Source: an uncultured Geobacteraceae bacterium
GTDB taxonomy: Bacteria; Desulfobacterota; Desulfuromonadia; Desulfuromonadales; Geopsychrobacteraceae
NCBI GenBank assembly: GCA_937958075.1
Contig: CALFFB010000115.1
Coordinates: forward strand, 1 to 9,526
Length of the DNA stretch: 9,526 bases
Reading direction: 5' to 3'
Part shown: positions 7,591 to 9,526 of the stretch, in pieces
How the letters are laid out: the number at the start of each line of letters is the position of its first letter
How positions within the stretch are numbered: the first letter of the stretch is position 1
The notes under the pieces: model-generated
What the model was told of the DNA's origin: nothing
What the model saw: only the letters and a program-made list of their open reading frames with translations
The model's database searches: none
Position numbers and translations under genes: made by a program

Positions 7591-8503
7591 AATTCTTCTC
7601 GACGCCACCATCCGCGCCGGAACTCCTATTCTCTTCGCCACCCTCGGGGCTATCCTCAATGAGCGTGCCGGCATCATCAACCTTGGCATTGAGGGGCTGA
7701 TGCTCATCGGCGCCCTGGCCGGCTTTGCCGGAACCTTCACCAGCGGCTCACCCCTGATCGGTGTTGTCGCCGCCTTTGCCGCCGCCTTTGTCGCCGGCGG
7801 CATTCATGCCCTGATCACCGTCCAGCTGCGTGGCAACCAGATTGTCAGCGGCCTGGCTCTGACCATGTTCGGTATCGGCATCACCGCCCTGTTCGGGCGT
7901 ACCATGGTCGGCGAAACCATCACCGGCCTGGAGCGCGTCGCCATTCCCGGACTGGCGCAACTGCCGGTGGTTGGCCGCGCCGTTTTTTCCCAGGATCTGC
8001 TCATCTATACCAGCTTTGTCCTGGTCTTTGCCCTCTGGTTCTTCTTCTATCGGACACGTGTCGGCCTGGCCCTGCGCACCGTCGGCGAAAATCCGGCGGC
8101 GGCGGACACCTGCGGCCTGAGTGTGAGCTGCTACCGCTTTTTTGCCGTCACCATCGGTGCCGGCCTGGTCGGTATCGGCGGCGCTTACTTAAGTCTGGCC
8201 ATGACCCCCATGTGGATTGAAAACATGTCCGCCGGGCGCGGCTGGATCGCCGTGGCCCTGGTCATTTTTTCCGGCTGGTCGAGCCAGCGGGCACTGCTGG
8301 GGGCCTATCTGTTCGGCGGCATCACCGCCATGCAACTGCGGTTTCAGGCTGTCGGCACCGATATCAGTACCCATATCCTGCAAATGCTCCCCTACGCCTT
8401 TACCATTCTGGTTCTGGTGGTCTCCACCATCCGCCTGCAGAAGGGCGCCGGCCAACAACCCCAGAGCCTGGGACTGCCCTACGATCGGGAGGATCGCAAA
8501 TGA
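7583..8503 (+). CDS. ABC transporter permease, BPD_transp_2 family (second purine permease)
   Basis: Second inner-membrane permease of the same importer, 306 residues, mostly hydrophobic. Typical features are the N-terminal LNERAGIINLGIEGLMLIGA (about 26-45), a segment shared by NupQ/YufQ-like permeases, and a coupling loop GLALRTVGENPAAADTCGLS starting at residue 161. The start overlaps the first permease gene by 8 nt (ATGGTTGA). It has its own GAGG at 7571-7574 with an 8-nt spacer, which fixes the start. The end overlaps xpt in ATGA, so transport and salvage proteins are made from the same coupled message. The hydrophilic C-terminal tail of about 20 residues is ordinary for the family. Confidence 0.92.
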   Translation: MVEILLDATIRAGTPILFATLGAILNERAGIINLGIEGLMLIGALAGFAGTFTSGSPLIGVVAAFAAAFVAGGIHALITVQLRGNQIVSGLALTMFGIGITALFGRTMVGETITGLERVAIPGLAQLPVVGRAVFSQDLLIYTSFVLVFALWFFFYRTRVGLALRTVGENPAAADTCGLSVSCYRFFAVTIGAGLVGIGGAYLSLAMTPMWIENMSAGRGWIAVALVIFSGWSSQRALLGAYLFGGITAMQLRFQAVGTDISTHILQMLPYAFTILVLVVSTIRLQKGAGQQPQSLGLPYDREDRK

Positions 8504-9027
8504 CAACAGCCGAGACCCTGCTTGACCGCATCCGCACGGAAGGCGCCATCAACGGCGACGTCATCAAGGTTGACCGTTTTCTCAACCATATGGTCGACCC
8601 CCTGCTCATGCAGCAGCTTGGCCGCGAGCTGGCAGCCCGTTTTGCCGACAAGGGCGCCACCAAAATCCTGACCGCCGAGAGCAGCGGCATCATGCTGGCC
8701 CAGGCCATCGCCACCGAACTGCAGATCCCCTTCATCTACGCCAAAAAACAACGGCCCATCACCATGAAGAAGTTTTACGCCGCCAGTTGCTACTCCTTCA
8801 CCCGCCAGGAAGGCACCGCCCTCCACATCGCCCAGGAGGTTTTAAGCCCCGGTGACCGGATTCTTTTTGCCGATGATTTTTTCGCCCGCGGCAACACCTT
8901 GAAAGCCCTCAGCGAAATTATCCGTCAGGCCCGCGCCGAACTGATCGGCTGCGCGGTGATCATCAACAAATCCGCACGTGATGATATCGAGGCGATTCTC
9001 ACGACAGCTGATTTGAAAAAGGTATGA
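8500..9027 (+). CDS. xpt: Xanthine phosphoribosyltransferase
   Basis: Cytoplasmic purine salvage enzyme that converts xanthine (possibly also guanine) and PRPP to the nucleotide and pyrophosphate, trapping the imported base. The 175-residue protein resembles Bacillus Xpt. Similar blocks are KVDRFLNHMVDPLLMQQLG (about 23-41), the TAESSGI segment (about 58-64), a YSFTRQE segment (about 98-104) and the PRPP-binding loop FADDFFARGNT with Asp125/Asp126. ATG 8500 overlaps the permease stop in ATGA and has a strong GGGAGG at 8487-8492 with a 7-nt spacer, so it may be well translated. The C-terminus ends about 18 residues earlier than in Bacillus Xpt and lacks the VESL-type tail. The same frame stays open after the TGA to 9207. 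The enzyme is recognisable, but exact base specificity is inferred from the family. Confidence 0.88.
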   Translation: MTTAETLLDRIRTEGAINGDVIKVDRFLNHMVDPLLMQQLGRELAARFADKGATKILTAESSGIMLAQAIATELQIPFIYAKKQRPITMKKFYAASCYSFTRQEGTALHIAQEVLSPGDRILFADDFFARGNTLKALSEIIRQARAELIGCAVIINKSARDDIEAILTTADLKKV

Positions 9028-9207
9028 TTGGAATGGAGGTCGGTTTTTCAGGAATTCAGGCGTCACGCGGGGTTCACATCCGATTTAGCCTGGTTTTCTG
9101 CAAGTCAGGGTCTTTCCAACGCTGACAAAATGATCGAAGGGGTTTTGGCCTGGCGCCCGCCGGAGTGCAAGGCCTGGTTACTCTTCAGGCTGCGACAAGC
9201 TTTTTAA
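9028..9207 (+). other. Open frame after xpt stop; possible small ORF or decayed tail
   Basis: After the xpt TGA (9025-9027) the same frame stays open for 59 codons to TAA at 9205-9207. A TTG directly after the stop (9028) sits 5 nt behind AAAAGG (9017-9022), so a small protein could be translated from it. The translation contains WRSVFQEFRRHAG and WRPPECKAWLLFRL, which I do not recognise. It runs antisense into the 3' end of higA. An open run of this length is not improbable at this base composition. It could be chance, a degenerate tail or a real small gene. The 157-bp gap holds nothing else I can support, and no convincing terminator for xpt was seen. Confidence 0.2.
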
Positions 9208-9472
9208 CCCTGAGCTCCTTACGAAACTGTTCAGCATGCCAGAGCTCATATTGAGACTGCTGGTTCAGCCAACTTTCTGCCGAGGTATCAAACGCAATTG
9301 AAAGCCGTATAGCCATTTCGGGACTAATACCAGCCTTGCCGTTCAGCACAGCGCTGAGAGTTTTGCGGCTTACGCCCAACGCTTCTGCAGCCGCCGTAAC
9401 GGTCAATCCAAGGGGCTCCAGGCAAAGCTCGCGCAATACTTCACCGGGGTGGGGAGGATTGTGCATCAACAT
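9185..9472 (-). CDS. higA: HigA-type antitoxin, XRE-family helix-turn-helix
   Basis: Antitoxin and autorepressor of a HigBA toxin-antitoxin module, 95 residues. The N-terminal HNPPHPGEVLRELCLEPLGL block is highly typical of the HigA/VapI family. A helix-turn-helix follows (about residues 23-50, TVTAAAEALGVSRKTLSAVL), then the family's SPEMAIRLSIAF and SAESWLNQQSQYELW segments. The start at 9472 has AAAGGAG (complement of 9479-9485) with a 6-nt spacer; a second ATG two codons later is possible. It lies 11 bp after the stop of the toxin gene, in the classic toxin-first higBA order. It is convergent with the purine operon. By eye it is less GC-rich than its neighbours, suggesting horizontal acquisition. 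By family knowledge HigA binds HigB and represses the operon; the operator would lie beyond the window. Confidence 0.93.
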   Translation of the reverse strand: MLMHNPPHPGEVLRELCLEPLGLTVTAAAEALGVSRKTLSAVLNGKAGISPEMAIRLSIAFDTSAESWLNQQSQYELWHAEQFRKELRVKKLVAA

Positions 9473-9483
9473 AGGTAACTCCT

Positions 9484-9526
9484 TTAGTGGTAATCTTCGT
9501 AATTCACGATCTCGGCATCTCCGTTA
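9484..9526 (-). CDS. higB: HigB-type toxin, C-terminal end only (cut by window edge)
   Basis: On the minus strand the last 13 codons and a TAA stop (complement of 9484-9486) are visible. They read NGDAEIVNYEDYH. The acidic residues and the terminal DYH match the C-termini of HigB/RelE-like mRNA interferases, and the position directly before higA is where HigB is expected. The stop codon overlaps the higA ribosome binding site, so the two genes are likely coupled. The rest of the toxin, including its active-site region, lies outside the window, so its integrity cannot be judged. Confidence 0.75.
   Translation of the reverse strand, partial: NGDAEIVNYEDYH

Noticed and set aside
6931..7803. 290-codon minus-strand open frame across the two permease genes
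   Set aside because: It is antisense to two well-recognised permeases with overlapping starts and stops, and its low-complexity Ala/Gly/Glu/Asp content is typical of a shadow frame.
9014..9050. TGAAAAA / TTTTTCA inverted repeat spanning the xpt stop
   Set aside because: The stem is A/T-only in its core with a 23-nt loop, too weak to support a terminator call.
9147..9177. GGCCTGG repeated twice downstream of xpt, as a repeat or terminator
   Set aside because: It is only a 7-bp direct repeat with a poorly paired interior and no T-run after it; not enough to call a terminator or mobile element.
9025..9207. Selenocysteine read-through of the xpt TGA
   Set aside because: No clear SECIS-like hairpin follows the TGA, and Xpt has no known selenoprotein form; chance or a separate small ORF is simpler.

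Overview
The window looks like bacterial chromosome with fairly high GC and tightly packed genes. The protein sequences (2-oxoglutarate dehydrogenase E2 next to lipoamide dehydrogenase, a membrane-anchored M23 peptidase, a BMP-type purine transporter with a phosphoribosyltransferase) and the Gram-negative secretion signals fit a proteobacterium in the broad sense. A Desulfuromonas/Geobacter/Pelobacter-like relative is my best guess. The taxonomy is inferred from protein style only, not from a marker gene.

Layout, left to right. Positions 2-958 (+) hold the 3' part of a dihydrolipoyl succinyltransferase gene (E2, odhB/sucB); its lipoyl domain lies outside the window. Positions 1011-2417 (+) encode dihydrolipoamide dehydrogenase (E3, lpdA). 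Together they are the last two subunits of the 2-oxoglutarate dehydrogenase complex, with E1 expected upstream. Positions 2457-3758 (+) encode an inner-membrane-anchored M23 zinc endopeptidase with Ig-like repeats. All three genes are co-oriented with short gaps and may be co-transcribed.

After a 111-bp gap with a plausible promoter comes a five-gene purine uptake and salvage operon at 3870-9027 (+). It encodes a periplasmic BMP-family binding protein, a duplicated-domain ABC ATPase, two BPD_transp_2 permeases and a xanthine phosphoribosyltransferase (xpt). The last four genes overlap by 4, 8 and 4 nt, so they are probably translationally coupled. A strong 11-bp hairpin separates the binding-protein gene from the ATPase gene and is likely to set their expression ratio. 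The likely pathway is that the base is captured in the periplasm, imported by the ABC transporter and trapped as a nucleotide by Xpt using PRPP.

Convergent to this operon, at the right edge, is a HigBA-type toxin-antitoxin module on the minus strand. higA is complete (9185-9472). Only the last 13 codons and the stop of higB are inside the window (9484-9526). This is the one accessory element seen. I found no CRISPR array, RNA gene, insertion sequence or clearly undescribed system. The points most worth checking are the uptake-to-salvage coupling, the hairpin, the asymmetric ATPase sites, and the short Xpt C-terminus followed by an open reading frame.
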